Below, one piece after another: positions 13,228-21,187 of a DNA stretch of 24,186 bases. The position numbers and the translations under genes were made by a program. Below the pieces are notes generated by a model. The model was not told the DNA's origin and ran no database searches. It saw only the letters and a list, made by a program, of their open reading frames with translations. Within the stretch, counting starts at the first letter, position 1. Each line of letters opens with the position of its first letter. Source of the stretch: a virus; IMG/VR virus record IMGVR_UViG_3300002851_000032, positions 1 to 24,186 of that record. One strand, given 5' to 3'.

Positions 13228-13400
13228 AAAAGGTGAAGGTCATCATACTGGCTCCCGTCTACGTCCCGGGCTACGGGTGCGTGGACGTTGGAGAGCACGC
13301 TCTCCCCGAGGAGGTGGCCCGCCTCCTGGTGGAGCGGGAGTTCGCCGTCTACCCCGATGAGGAGGAAGGCGGCAAGAAGGGCGAGAAAGGAGAGAAGTAA
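13224..13400 (+). CDS. Small tail-region protein, similar in design to 11540-11737
   Basis: This is a 58-residue protein starting at GTG 13224 (overlapping the previous TGA), with AGGAGG (13212-13217) at a good distance. It encodes a beta strand VKVIILAPVYVPGYG, then LPEEVARLLVEREFAVYPDE, an acidic run and a lysine-rich tail (KKGEKGEK). Strand, LPE helix, VYPDE strand and charged end recall the 65-residue protein after the capsid gene, so the two may be diverged copies. It is placed between the tail terminator and the major tail protein, with TAA overlapping the next ATG. The role is unknown. Confidence 0.6.
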   Translation: MKKVKVIILAPVYVPGYGCVDVGEHALPEEVARLLVEREFAVYPDEEEGGKKGEKGEK

Positions 13401-14320
13401 TGCCACTGAACCTCGGATATGCAGGACTTGGGAAGGAGACTACTGCCGGAACCGGTGTGGCCCCGACCATCTTCTTCCTGCTCCAAGAGGTCCCCCAGGT
13501 GCGGGCCGTGGCCTCGTTCGCCGAAGTCCCCGCCCTGGACGCCCTAGGCACGGCCATCGTGGTGCCCACCCAGCGCTACGCGGAGGCAGACCTCAGCGTG
13601 GTGGTGACGCCCAGGGCCATCGGAGCGCTCCTGGCGGCGCTTCTTGGCGCTCCAGCCACTACCGGGAGCGCCCCCAACTATACCCACACCTTCACCCCGA
13701 AGACCAGCTACCCCAGCTACACCCTGGAAGTCCAGGACGGCGTAGCGGTCCACCGAGCCGTGGGCGCGCAGGTGACGGAGCTCACCCTTCGCCACTCCAC
13801 GGATGGATACCTCCAGGCCCAGGCTCGCCTTGTGGGCATGGACCGCACTACCACGGGGACGCCCGCCACGCCTACCTACGAGTCTCAGGTGTTCACCGTG
13901 GGCCAGGTGACCGTGAGCGTGGGCGGATCTCCCGTAACCGCGAGAGCCACCAACGTGGAGGCCACTATCTCTGTCCCTAAAGATCCGTTCCAGGCACTGG
14001 ACAAGATTCCCGCAAGCGCCGTCTACCCCCAGGGAACCGCTGAAGTCACGGCTCAACTGGAACTTCTCTTTGACACTGCGTTGGACGCAAACCGTCTGGC
14101 CGATTTTCTCGCGGCCACCACGCGGGCAGTGAGCCTGGCCTGGGCGATTGACGCGAACACCTCTCTCACCCTGGCGTTTAATGCGTATCTCACCGAGGAT
14201 CCCTTTGTGAAAGCCAATAGGGATACGGGCATGGCTAGGACCCGCCTCGCCCTCAAGGCCATCAGGACTGGTTCTAACCTCCTCACCGTCACTCTGAAGA
14301 ACTCCCAAGCGAGCTACTGA
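13400..14320 (+). CDS. Major tail tube protein
   Basis: This 306-residue protein starts at the ATG of MPLNLGYAGL in a TAATG overlap, with AAAGGAGAG upstream. It is beta-rich and Thr/Ala/Val-rich, with the pattern GKETTAGTGVAPT near the N terminus that is common in major tail proteins of siphoviruses. Many alternating strands follow (HTFTPKTSYPSYTLEVQDG, VFTVGQVTVSVGGSPVTARA). It ends RLALKAIRTGSNLLTVTLKN. The position before the tail chaperone and tape measure genes supports the call. It would polymerise as stacked hexameric rings around the tape measure. Confidence 0.83.
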   Translation: MPLNLGYAGLGKETTAGTGVAPTIFFLLQEVPQVRAVASFAEVPALDALGTAIVVPTQRYAEADLSVVVTPRAIGALLAALLGAPATTGSAPNYTHTFTPKTSYPSYTLEVQDGVAVHRAVGAQVTELTLRHSTDGYLQAQARLVGMDRTTTGTPATPTYESQVFTVGQVTVSVGGSPVTARATNVEATISVPKDPFQALDKIPASAVYPQGTAEVTAQLELLFDTALDANRLADFLAATTRAVSLAWAIDANTSLTLAFNAYLTEDPFVKANRDTGMARTRLALKAIRTGSNLLTVTLKNSQASY

Positions 14321-14321
14321 G

Positions 14322-14747
14322 GTGGAACGCGCGACCATCACACTACAACGAAAGGGGCAGGAGATCCTCGTGGACATCCGCCCCGTTACCCAGGCGGCGC
14401 TGGCCGAGGTCCTTGCGACCTCGGCCACGCCTTCGGTTTTCGCGGAGAGCGTGACCCGCGACAGCCCCCAAGCCATTGCGCAGGGCATCCAGTTCCTCAG
14501 GGGCTTCGTGGTGGCGGGGACGGTGCGTGTCCGAGCGAACGGGCGCACCTACCGACTGGCCTTGGAGGTGGACCCAGACCGGGACGACGTGCTCACTCCC
14601 GAGGACCTGGAGGAGCCCGGTCTGGCTGGCGGGAACCCCTTCAAGAACACCATGACCCTAGCCCGGGCTATCGCTGAGTTGAGCGGTATGCCCGAACTGT
14701 TTCGCTCCTCCGGAGAAGAAGGCTCAACATCGGAAAACAGTAACTGA
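14322..14747 (+). CDS. Tail assembly chaperone G-like protein
   Basis: This 141-residue protein starts at GTG 14322 right after the tail tube gene and ends at TGA 14747. Its place between the major tail protein and the tape measure, its size, and the existence of a second open frame overlapping its 3' end identify the G/T chaperone pair that coats the tape measure before tube assembly. Sequence features include an N-terminal ATITLQRKGQEILVDIRPVT and a C-terminal NPFKNTMTLARAIAELSG. The downstream T frame (14704-14913) is reached by a +1 shift, most likely at UUU-C (14700-14703). The full G-T fusion would be about 196 residues. Confidence 0.82.
   Translation: MERATITLQRKGQEILVDIRPVTQAALAEVLATSATPSVFAESVTRDSPQAIAQGIQFLRGFVVAGTVRVRANGRTYRLALEVDPDRDDVLTPEDLEEPGLAGGNPFKNTMTLARAIAELSGMPELFRSSGEEGSTSENSN
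14700..14703 (+). other. Candidate +1 frameshift site (UUU C)
   Basis: In the G frame the codons are CTG TTT CGC. Phe-tRNA (anticodon GAA) on UUU can slip forward one base to UUC, a better match, and then continue with GCT in the T frame. The T frame is closed upstream by TGA at 14680-14682, so the shift must occur between there and the G stop at 14745. The precise site is inferred. Confidence 0.5.
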
Positions 14748-14913
14748 GCTGGCTCCAGCTCTGCATTACCTGGCAAAGACCTACGGCGTGGACCCCTGGA
14801 CTATCTACCACGAGTGGCCTGTGGGGCGGCTGGACTTCAACCTATACGTCTTACGAGTCGGGCTGGAGGAGGAGCGGAGAGCGCACGAACAGGCCATGAG
14901 GAGGGCTAAGTGA
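14704..14913 (+). CDS. Tail assembly chaperone T extension (+1 frame)
   Basis: This open frame continues from the G gene by a +1 shift and encodes about 69 further residues (APPEKKAQHRKTVTELAPAL, then HYLAKTYGVDPWTIYHEWPV and GRLDFNLYVLRVGLEEERRA). The helical, basic/aromatic content and its end overlapping the tape measure start are typical of T segments. There is no ATG near its beginning (the first is at 14896), and the only early GTG (14788) would cut the protein in half, so a G-T fusion is the likely product. Codon usage is GC-biased and consistent with coding throughout. A single-base sequencing error in the G gene would also explain this arrangement. Confidence 0.72.
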   Translation, partial: APPEKKAQHRKTVTELAPALHYLAKTYGVDPWTIYHEWPVGRLDFNLYVLRVGLEEERRAHEQAMRRAK

Positions 14914-17900
14914 GCGGGAATCTGGTCGAGGTTATCCTTCGTCTACGGGACGAAGCCAGCGGGGCCTTGCGTCAGGTGGCTCAGTCCGCCGAAGAAGCCC
15001 GGGCGCGCATCGGCTCCCTCAGCGACGGCCTCAGCCAGATTTCCCGTGGGCTCACGGGTCTCGGCAACTCCCTGGGGGCCATCCTAGGAAGCGCCGGGCT
15101 TACCTACGCGCTCAAAAGCGCCGCGGACGCGGCCTTTGAGGCGCAGACGGGGATGCAGGTCTTGGCCCGCACCGCCGCCATGGCGGGCGTGGACTTCAAC
15201 GAGCTCCGCTCCATCCTAGATCCACTTCTTAAGAGCCTCGGAGTGCTCCCGGAGCAGGCGACTCAGGCCACAGCCCAGCTCCTCCGGGCGGGGTTCAGCG
15301 TGGAGCAGATAGCCGCCGCGTTCCAGGCCGGTGCCGCCTCCGCCCTGTTAGCGGGCAGATCGGCTGCCGAGGGCATCAACAATGTCGCCATGGCCCTCGC
15401 CACGGGCCAGTCTATCTACCTGAACTACATCGGAATCGCCGAGAACATTGGGCCCGTCCTCCAGGAAGTAGCCTCTTCCATGCAGGGGGCTTCGGAGGAG
15501 GCTATCCGCCAGGCTCAGAATCAGGCCGCCCTAAACGTAATCCTGAATGCCACCAAGAACGAAGTCGCCTCCTTGCCAGACCTCCTCGGGGGCTACGCCG
15601 GAGCGCAGAACCGCCTGAATCAGTCCCTCTACGAAGCCCAGAAGGCCATTGGCGAGGCGGTTCTGCCGTACCTCACAGCTCTCATAGAGCTGGTGAACGA
15701 GGCGGTTCAGGCTTTCAACGACTTGGACCCGGAGATCAAGCGCCTCATCAGCACCGGGGCGGTAGCCGCTGGAGGCGTCCTGGGTCTCGCCACGGCTATC
15801 GGGCTTCTCCTTCCCGTCATCAACAACGTTAAGCTGGTCCTGGGGGGGCTGAAGACCTCTCTCCTCGCCCTCGCCACCAACCCCATCACCCTAGTCGTCG
15901 CCGGAGCCGCCGCCATCGCCGTAGCGTGGGCTCGCTCCGCGGACACGGCGGACGAGACCCGCAGACGCTGGGCTCTTCTCGCCCAGGCCGCCATCGGCCT
16001 CTACGACATCCTCAAGGGCGTGGTCCAGTCTATCGCCGGACTTTTCTCCAGTGTGGGCCAGCTATTCTCCACCATCGCCGCCGCGTTCTCCAAGGTTCTC
16101 AAGGGCGACTTCGTGGGGGCCTGGCAGGAGGTCCAGCGCGGTATCAACCTAGAGGTCTTCGCCGCCAAGTTTGAAGCGGCGAACCGCTCGCTTACCGAGG
16201 GCTGGCGGAACCTCTCCAGTACCGTGCGCGGAGAGGTCCTAGACAGCACAAATCAGGTTCTGGAGAAGTTCCAGGGCTTCGTGGACCGGGTCCAGGGAAC
16301 GGCCAAAGCCACGGAGAGTCTAACAGCCAAGCTTTTTGATTACTCCCGCGCTGTGGGCCAAGCGGCGGGTACCAGCGAGAAAAAAGAGAAGGTCACCAAG
16401 AGCCTCACGGACGCCCTGGACGTCCTCAAGAAGCGCTATGAGCTGGGCCAGCTCTCTCTGGACCAGTACCTGGCTGGCCTCCGTGGCCTCTTGGGCCAAT
16501 GGGAGATCCACCTGCAGGGGCTCAAGGAAGGCACGGATGAGTGGAAGCGCTACGCGGATGCTGTCCTCGCCGCCAGACGGGCCATAGCGGACGCTACCGC
16601 CGCCGCCTCCCGCATGACTCGCACCGAGCAGGAGCGGCGGGCCCCCAGGGACTGGTCCAGCGTTATGACCGGGCCCGAGGTAGTAGGCGTGGAAGGGTGG
16701 CGGGACGCCATCCTGGACACCCTCCGTCTGGGCTCCACGGCCTACGGCCAGCTCATGGACCAAATCTCTGTCCTGGAAGCCCGCCTTGCCCGCGGCGGCC
16801 TCTCTCAGTGGGCGGAGAGGGAGCTTCGGGCTCTTCTGGATATCGCTAAGAAGACGGCGGAAGATTGGAAAGGTGAGATTGAAGCCGCCATAGAGCGGGA
16901 GCAGGATGACATGGTGGCCAAGGCTCGGGCCCTCGGTGAAAGCGTAGGCGAGGCGATAGCTGAGGGCATAGCCGAGGGCTTCTCCTCCACCCAAAACGCC
17001 CTCGCCCAGCGCATCCAGGAGGAGTTGGAGTCCCTGAAGCTGGACATCCCTGGTGGCCTCCTCAGCCAGCTGGAGGAGGACCTCGCGGCGGTCCGAGCCG
17101 CCGTACTCACGGGAGTTGTCCCCAAGTCCGACCTCCCACAGCTCCTCTCCGACATCGCCGACCGGGCAGAAACGATGGCCCGGAGCCTCTACGAGGCCGG
17201 GGAGCTGAGCGCCTCGGCTTTCTTGCAAGTCTGGGAGCGGATAAAGCGCGTGCGGGAGGAGGTGGGGGCACTCTCCCAATCCCCCGCCCTGCCAGAGTCG
17301 GAGACCTCCTCTGGCTTTCTCCTCTTTCTCCAGGGCATCCCCAGCGAGGCCGAGGCGGCCCTTCAGACGGTGCGGGATCTGACCTATGTGATGGGGCCAA
17401 ACGAGCTAGGAGAGGTCATAGAGGCCAACATCACCTACCTGCAAGAGCTCCAGGCCCAGGTGCCCCCTACCACCCGGGAGTATCAAATCCTCTCCGATGC
17501 CATCGGCGAGCTCCGGGTGATGTACCTGAACCTCTTCCCTACCGTCCAAAGCGCCGGGGAGGAGATACAGGCCCAGGCCGAGGACTACTACGACGTGGTG
17601 GGCGGGGCCAGCGCCTACGCCGAGGAGGTTCGCAACCTCCTAGACCAGCTTCGGGAAGGGACGCTCTCTCAGGAGCAGTTCAACGAGGCCCTGGCCCGGC
17701 TGAGAGAGGACCTGGCAATCATCCTCCCAGTGTGGGAGGCCTGGCTCAAATCCCAGGAGGAGGCCGGGGTCAACACGGAGGAGGCGCGCAAGGCTCTAGC
17801 CCAGCTCCAGAAGGTCCTGGCAAATGTGGGGGTGGAGGTTCAGGAGGCCTCCCGCCAACGGCTGAGCGCGTGGGCGAGCGGTCTGGCTCGGGATATTCAG

Positions 17901-18797
17901 ACCGCCGCCGATGCCATATTCGGCCTTATGGGCGCTTTCTCGGCTCCAAGCTTCGGGCAAGGTCTAGCCACATTTGCCAGAGGAGTGTGGGGGATCGTCT
18001 CCCTCATCCCCGGGCTCGGGCCCGCAGTCGGAAGCCTCGTGTCCACCGTGGGAGGAATACTTGGGTCCGTGGTGGACGGCATCCTGAACATGTTTGACTC
18101 CGGCTGGGGGAAGGTCCAGGAGCGCATCCGCCAGGCCGCCGGCCGCTTCAAGCTCATCTCCAGTGAGGCTTTCCAGGGCGCTGTGGAGGCTTATCAGGAG
18201 TCCTACCTATTTGGCCTCATCCGAGTCACGAAATACCGCATTAACGAGGCCCTGATAGAGTCCATGCAGGCCATCGCGGGAGCGCTGGAAGGAGGGGTCC
18301 TCTCCGGAGTTCGGAACGCCGCCCGGGCTTTCATGGAGGGAGCAGCGAACTGGGCTGAAGCGCTCAGGACGGGCATCCGTGAGGCCATCGCGAACGCCGT
18401 CATAGAGGCAGTAATCCAGGGTGCCGTCATCAAGGGGGCCCTCGGCAAACTGCTGGACGAACTTACTGCCCTCCTGGCAGAGGGGGACTACGCGGGAGCC
18501 CGGGCAGTAGCCGAGCGCATCATGGCGGCCATCCCTGCGGTACAAGCGGGCCTTGAGAACGTGCTGGCCCCGTTCCGCGGATTCCTGGGCGGTGGGGGTG
18601 GTGTGGCTGGAGGAGGGACCCAGGCTATCCGCTACGAACTCCCCACGGTCACCATGGCTTCTCCTTCCTGGGTGAGCGAAATGGGGGACCACGTGGCCGA
18701 GTTTGGAGCGTGGGTGAGGGAGCTGACAGAGCGAGGCGTGCGAGTACGCGTGGAGCGCGAGTCCTGGTCTGTCCTCGCGGCGGCCATAGGAGGTTAG
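14910..18797 (+). CDS. Tape measure protein
   Basis: This 1295-residue protein is by far the longest in the window. It starts at a GTG that overlaps the T frame stop, with GAGGAGGG upstream. It is almost entirely helical with long heptad-like stretches, the standard tape measure design; length sets tail length, and at about 0.15 nm per residue a tail near 190 nm is expected. Hydrophobic regions lie around residues 278-345 (VAAGGVLGLATAIGLLLPV and LVVAGAAAIAVAW) and 1023-1060 (IVSLIPGLGPAVGSLVSTVG), which in this family help DNA cross the cell membrane. A glycine-rich segment (GGGGGVAGGG) occurs near residue 1230. The N-terminal part (LRLRDEASGALRQVAQSAEE) is typical of the family. No lysin domain is recognised. 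Confidence 0.95.
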   Translation: MSGNLVEVILRLRDEASGALRQVAQSAEEARARIGSLSDGLSQISRGLTGLGNSLGAILGSAGLTYALKSAADAAFEAQTGMQVLARTAAMAGVDFNELRSILDPLLKSLGVLPEQATQATAQLLRAGFSVEQIAAAFQAGAASALLAGRSAAEGINNVAMALATGQSIYLNYIGIAENIGPVLQEVASSMQGASEEAIRQAQNQAALNVILNATKNEVASLPDLLGGYAGAQNRLNQSLYEAQKAIGEAVLPYLTALIELVNEAVQAFNDLDPEIKRLISTGAVAAGGVLGLATAIGLLLPVINNVKLVLGGLKTSLLALATNPITLVVAGAAAIAVAWARSADTADETRRRWALLAQAAIGLYDILKGVVQSIAGLFSSVGQLFSTIAAAFSKVLKGDFVGAWQEVQRGINLEVFAAKFEAANRSLTEGWRNLSSTVRGEVLDSTNQVLEKFQGFVDRVQGTAKATESLTAKLFDYSRAVGQAAGTSEKKEKVTKSLTDALDVLKKRYELGQLSLDQYLAGLRGLLGQWEIHLQGLKEGTDEWKRYADAVLAARRAIADATAAASRMTRTEQERRAPRDWSSVMTGPEVVGVEGWRDAILDTLRLGSTAYGQLMDQISVLEARLARGGLSQWAERELRALLDIAKKTAEDWKGEIEAAIEREQDDMVAKARALGESVGEAIAEGIAEGFSSTQNALAQRIQEELESLKLDIPGGLLSQLEEDLAAVRAAVLTGVVPKSDLPQLLSDIADRAETMARSLYEAGELSASAFLQVWERIKRVREEVGALSQSPALPESETSSGFLLFLQGIPSEAEAALQTVRDLTYVMGPNELGEVIEANITYLQELQAQVPPTTREYQILSDAIGELRVMYLNLFPTVQSAGEEIQAQAEDYYDVVGGASAYAEEVRNLLDQLREGTLSQEQFNEALARLREDLAIILPVWEAWLKSQEEAGVNTEEARKALAQLQKVLANVGVEVQEASRQRLSAWASGLARDIQTAADAIFGLMGAFSAPSFGQGLATFARGVWGIVSLIPGLGPAVGSLVSTVGGILGSVVDGILNMFDSGWGKVQERIRQAAGRFKLISSEAFQGAVEAYQESYLFGLIRVTKYRINEALIESMQAIAGALEGGVLSGVRNAARAFMEGAANWAEALRTGIREAIANAVIEAVIQGAVIKGALGKLLDELTALLAEGDYAGARAVAERIMAAIPAVQAGLENVLAPFRGFLGGGGGVAGGGTQAIRYELPTVTMASPSWVSEMGDHVAEFGAWVRELTERGVRVRVERESWSVLAAAIGG

Positions 18798-18798
18798 C

Positions 18799-20286
18799 AT
18801 GGGCTGGACCCTTCGCATCTACACCCCCACCGGAGGCCCGCACGTGAGTGGGTCCCTCATCGCCGAGTACACGGAGTACTCCCCAGGGGGCATCGTGGAT
18901 GGATTTCGTTGGTCCCGCGCCCCACACGGGGACTGCCTCCAGATGGAGTTCGCCGCCGTCCCCAAGCTCGTGAACATCCCGCCCAGGGCCATCGTCCACT
19001 TTCTGGTGGATGGGGCGTCAGCATTCTATGGGTTCGTGGCCCGCGGCTGGCCGGCGGGGGATAGCCGAGTGCGGCGCTATCTGGTCATGGGGGCTAGCTA
19101 CCTCCTGCGATACCGCGTGGGGTCAGCCATTTATAATGCCGCAGCAGATACTGGAGCTATCGTCAGGGACCTCATTTCGCAATACAGGCACCCCGCTATC
19201 CGATATGACCCTGGTCTAATCCCTAAAACGGGGTATGTGCTACAGAAGCTGGAGGCCCGGTGGATAGATCTGCACAAACTCTTCTCGGACCTGGCCGCTG
19301 CCACACCGGGCATATCGTGGGGCGTGGACGCCGACGGGCGCTTCTACTTCCGGTCCGTATCGTCCGTGGCTGCCGTCCGATATGAAGATGGGATACATGA
19401 TGCGCTTCCCATAGAGGCCATGGAGGTTTGGGATGAGGTCATCCTGCTAGCCCCACCCGAACTAGCTATCGGATCGTACAAGTACAATACAGGAGCTGGG
19501 TATGGTGCCCAGAAGGTCTTCCTAGTCGGCGCAGAGCTGATGAGTGATAGTAGCTACGGCATAGCTGAAACGGATCTGGTGCAACTAGAGAACTCGCCCC
19601 TGTGTACAACAAACCGAGGGGGATCATGGTTCTCCTGCACGCAAGTCACCGCCAGAGGGTACATCAACGACAGGAACCCCAACACCGGCGTCAGGAAAAG
19701 CTGGGCCGTTGTTCGGAGCTACCCCATCCCACAGAGAGTGCCTGCGGCCTACCTGGACGCCGTAGTGGTGAGCGGGTGCGGTCTGCTGGCATCAGTTGTG
19801 AAGGTGGATGGGGCTGTAGAGATTGTGAATCTCGGGAATCAACACCAGGGGTGGGTGCAATGGCCTCAATCCCTGAAAGATGTGCTCATCACAAAAGTGT
19901 TTTTGCAACCCAACTATTGTTATGGGGGGGGCTCAAACGACTATGCGCTCTATGAGGCAGGCTTTACCTACTGGGACACCGCAGCAGCCTCGCGAGTAGC
20001 GCAAGCCCTGACTCGCACTCCTTACATTTCCCCGAGCCAGGTGGAGGTGGCCGGGTACGTGGCTCCGGCCACCACCCTCACCCTCCTGGGCGCCCCGGGC
20101 GGGGACGTAAGCGCCCCGGTAGCCGAACTGGAGTATGGGTACACCATTGAGCGGGGACTCAGGACGATCATCCGCATAGGGACCACGCTGGGAGAGGCGG
20201 ACCCTACCAGTAGCGCCATCCGCATTGCCGCCTCTTTGCTGGATAACGCGACGGTAACAAGCGTGAGGAAATATGTAGGAGGTTGA
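18799..20286 (+). CDS. Baseplate hub/tail tip protein (gp27-like)
   Basis: This 495-residue protein comes one base after the tape measure stop, with AGGAGG upstream. The N-terminal half has the pattern of tail hub proteins: ASAFYGFVARGWP, RRYLVMGASYLLRYRVGSAI, IVRDLISQYRHPAIRYDPGL and GISWGVDADGRFYFRS, resembling gp27/late-control-D type hubs. The C-terminal end (about 420-495) has TLTLLGAPGGDVSAPVAELE and a repeated threonine/isoleucine strand pattern. Bases about 19100-20000 are visibly less GC-rich with A/T third positions, unlike the flanks, suggesting that the middle was exchanged. An eight-G run (19924-19931) lies in it. The protein probably forms the trimeric hub at the tail tip. Confidence 0.75.
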   Translation: MGWTLRIYTPTGGPHVSGSLIAEYTEYSPGGIVDGFRWSRAPHGDCLQMEFAAVPKLVNIPPRAIVHFLVDGASAFYGFVARGWPAGDSRVRRYLVMGASYLLRYRVGSAIYNAAADTGAIVRDLISQYRHPAIRYDPGLIPKTGYVLQKLEARWIDLHKLFSDLAAATPGISWGVDADGRFYFRSVSSVAAVRYEDGIHDALPIEAMEVWDEVILLAPPELAIGSYKYNTGAGYGAQKVFLVGAELMSDSSYGIAETDLVQLENSPLCTTNRGGSWFSCTQVTARGYINDRNPNTGVRKSWAVVRSYPIPQRVPAAYLDAVVVSGCGLLASVVKVDGAVEIVNLGNQHQGWVQWPQSLKDVLITKVFLQPNYCYGGGSNDYALYEAGFTYWDTAAASRVAQALTRTPYISPSQVEVAGYVAPATTLTLLGAPGGDVSAPVAELEYGYTIERGLRTIIRIGTTLGEADPTSSAIRIAASLLDNATVTSVRKYVGG

Positions 20287-20287
20287 G

Positions 20288-20698
20288 GTGCTGACCCTGG
20301 TCTACTCTGGCGGCTCTATGCCCCTCACGCCGAAGGCCGAGCCCACCATGGCGCAGGAGTGGGCGCTGACTCTTGAGGGCCGCGCCGTAGTGGGGGACCG
20401 AAACTGGAAGCCCACCAACCTGCGAGTGCCGTGCGTCTACGTTGCCACGAGCCCCGACCCCACCGCGGCGCACGAAGAGCTCCAGGCTCACCTCCTTTCG
20501 CTTTACCCCGCTATCCGCCAGGCGGTGCGGCTGGACATGGTGGTGGGCGGGAACACGTACACACGCGTCCTGCGTCCGGGCGGAGCTCTTCTGGTGAAGA
20601 GGTACGCAGTCAACCGGGTGGAGTACGACTTGGAACTCCTCCCGGCGGAGGACTGTTGGAGAGATTCCGGGAACAGCCCGGTTTGGGGGTGGTTCTGA
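20288..20698 (+). CDS. Tail tip protein, possibly distal-tail (Dit)-like
   Basis: This 136-residue protein starts at GTG 20288, one base after the hub stop, with AGGAGG (20277-20282) upstream. It is beta-rich (WKPTNLRVPCVYVATS, LDMVVGGNTYTRVLRPGGAL, RYAVNRVEYDLELLPAEDCW) with little helix. Lengths and strands are suggestive of a distal tail protein domain or a baseplate component, but no motif is decisive. The TGA shares bases with the ATG of the next gene, so the two are coupled. Confidence 0.5.
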   Translation: MLTLVYSGGSMPLTPKAEPTMAQEWALTLEGRAVVGDRNWKPTNLRVPCVYVATSPDPTAAHEELQAHLLSLYPAIRQAVRLDMVVGGNTYTRVLRPGGALLVKRYAVNRVEYDLELLPAEDCWRDSGNSPVWGWF

Positions 20699-21186
20699 TG
20701 CCGTATTACTTTCGGAGAACAGACGGGAGCCAGGTTTACGCCTCTTTCACCGAGCTGGGCGAAGTTCTTTCTTACCGGGTGGACGCCCATCTCATGCGGG
20801 GGCCAGACACTACCACATGGGTAGCAGTTGGAGACGGTCTCCCGATGCCCGTGGAGGCGAACATCAGCCGCTTTTACACCGCTTCCACCGCCCCAGAGGT
20901 CCTCTCGGCTCTCTCCTCACTGAGGGTTGAACTAGGCGTGAACTCGGACGGCGTAGTGGGGGTAGGCTACGAAAGCCCCTTGGGGGCGTCTGGCACCCTG
21001 GAGTGGGAGCGCCCTGTCCTGGCGGTGCGGGCGCTGGAAGTGCGGGAGGGAGGTGCCCGGTACGTCGTTGTGCGGATGCGGTTTGTGGTAGGAGGGCAGA
21101 TCATCCGGTTATCCCGGTGGTCCACAGGGAGTGATGAGATTGTGGACGACACGGGAGCCCATATAGTTTTTGCGGAGGAGGCTTGA
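20698..21186 (+). CDS. Hypothetical tail tip protein
   Basis: This 162-residue protein starts at the ATG of MPYYFRRTDG, overlapping the previous stop by one base. An upstream extension of the frame is a shadow of the previous gene. It is rich in beta strands and in short repeats of Val/Gly/Thr (VELGVNSDGVVGVGYESPLG, ALEVREGGARYVVVRMRFVV). No family is recognised. Its position between the Dit-like protein and the tail fibre suggests a baseplate or fibre-attachment protein. Confidence 0.5.
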   Translation: MPYYFRRTDGSQVYASFTELGEVLSYRVDAHLMRGPDTTTWVAVGDGLPMPVEANISRFYTASTAPEVLSALSSLRVELGVNSDGVVGVGYESPLGASGTLEWERPVLAVRALEVREGGARYVVVRMRFVVGGQIIRLSRWSTGSDEIVDDTGAHIVFAEEA

Positions 21187-21187
21187 C

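Noticed and set aside
13544-14548. Minus-strand open frame of 334 codons opposite the tail tube and chaperone genes
   Set aside because: It is antisense to well-supported tail genes, with no recognisable domain and no separate ribosome site or promoter; a composition effect.
16320-17279. Minus-strand open frame of 319 codons opposite the tape measure gene
   Set aside because: Antisense shadow of a continuous coding sequence; amino acid composition is abnormal.
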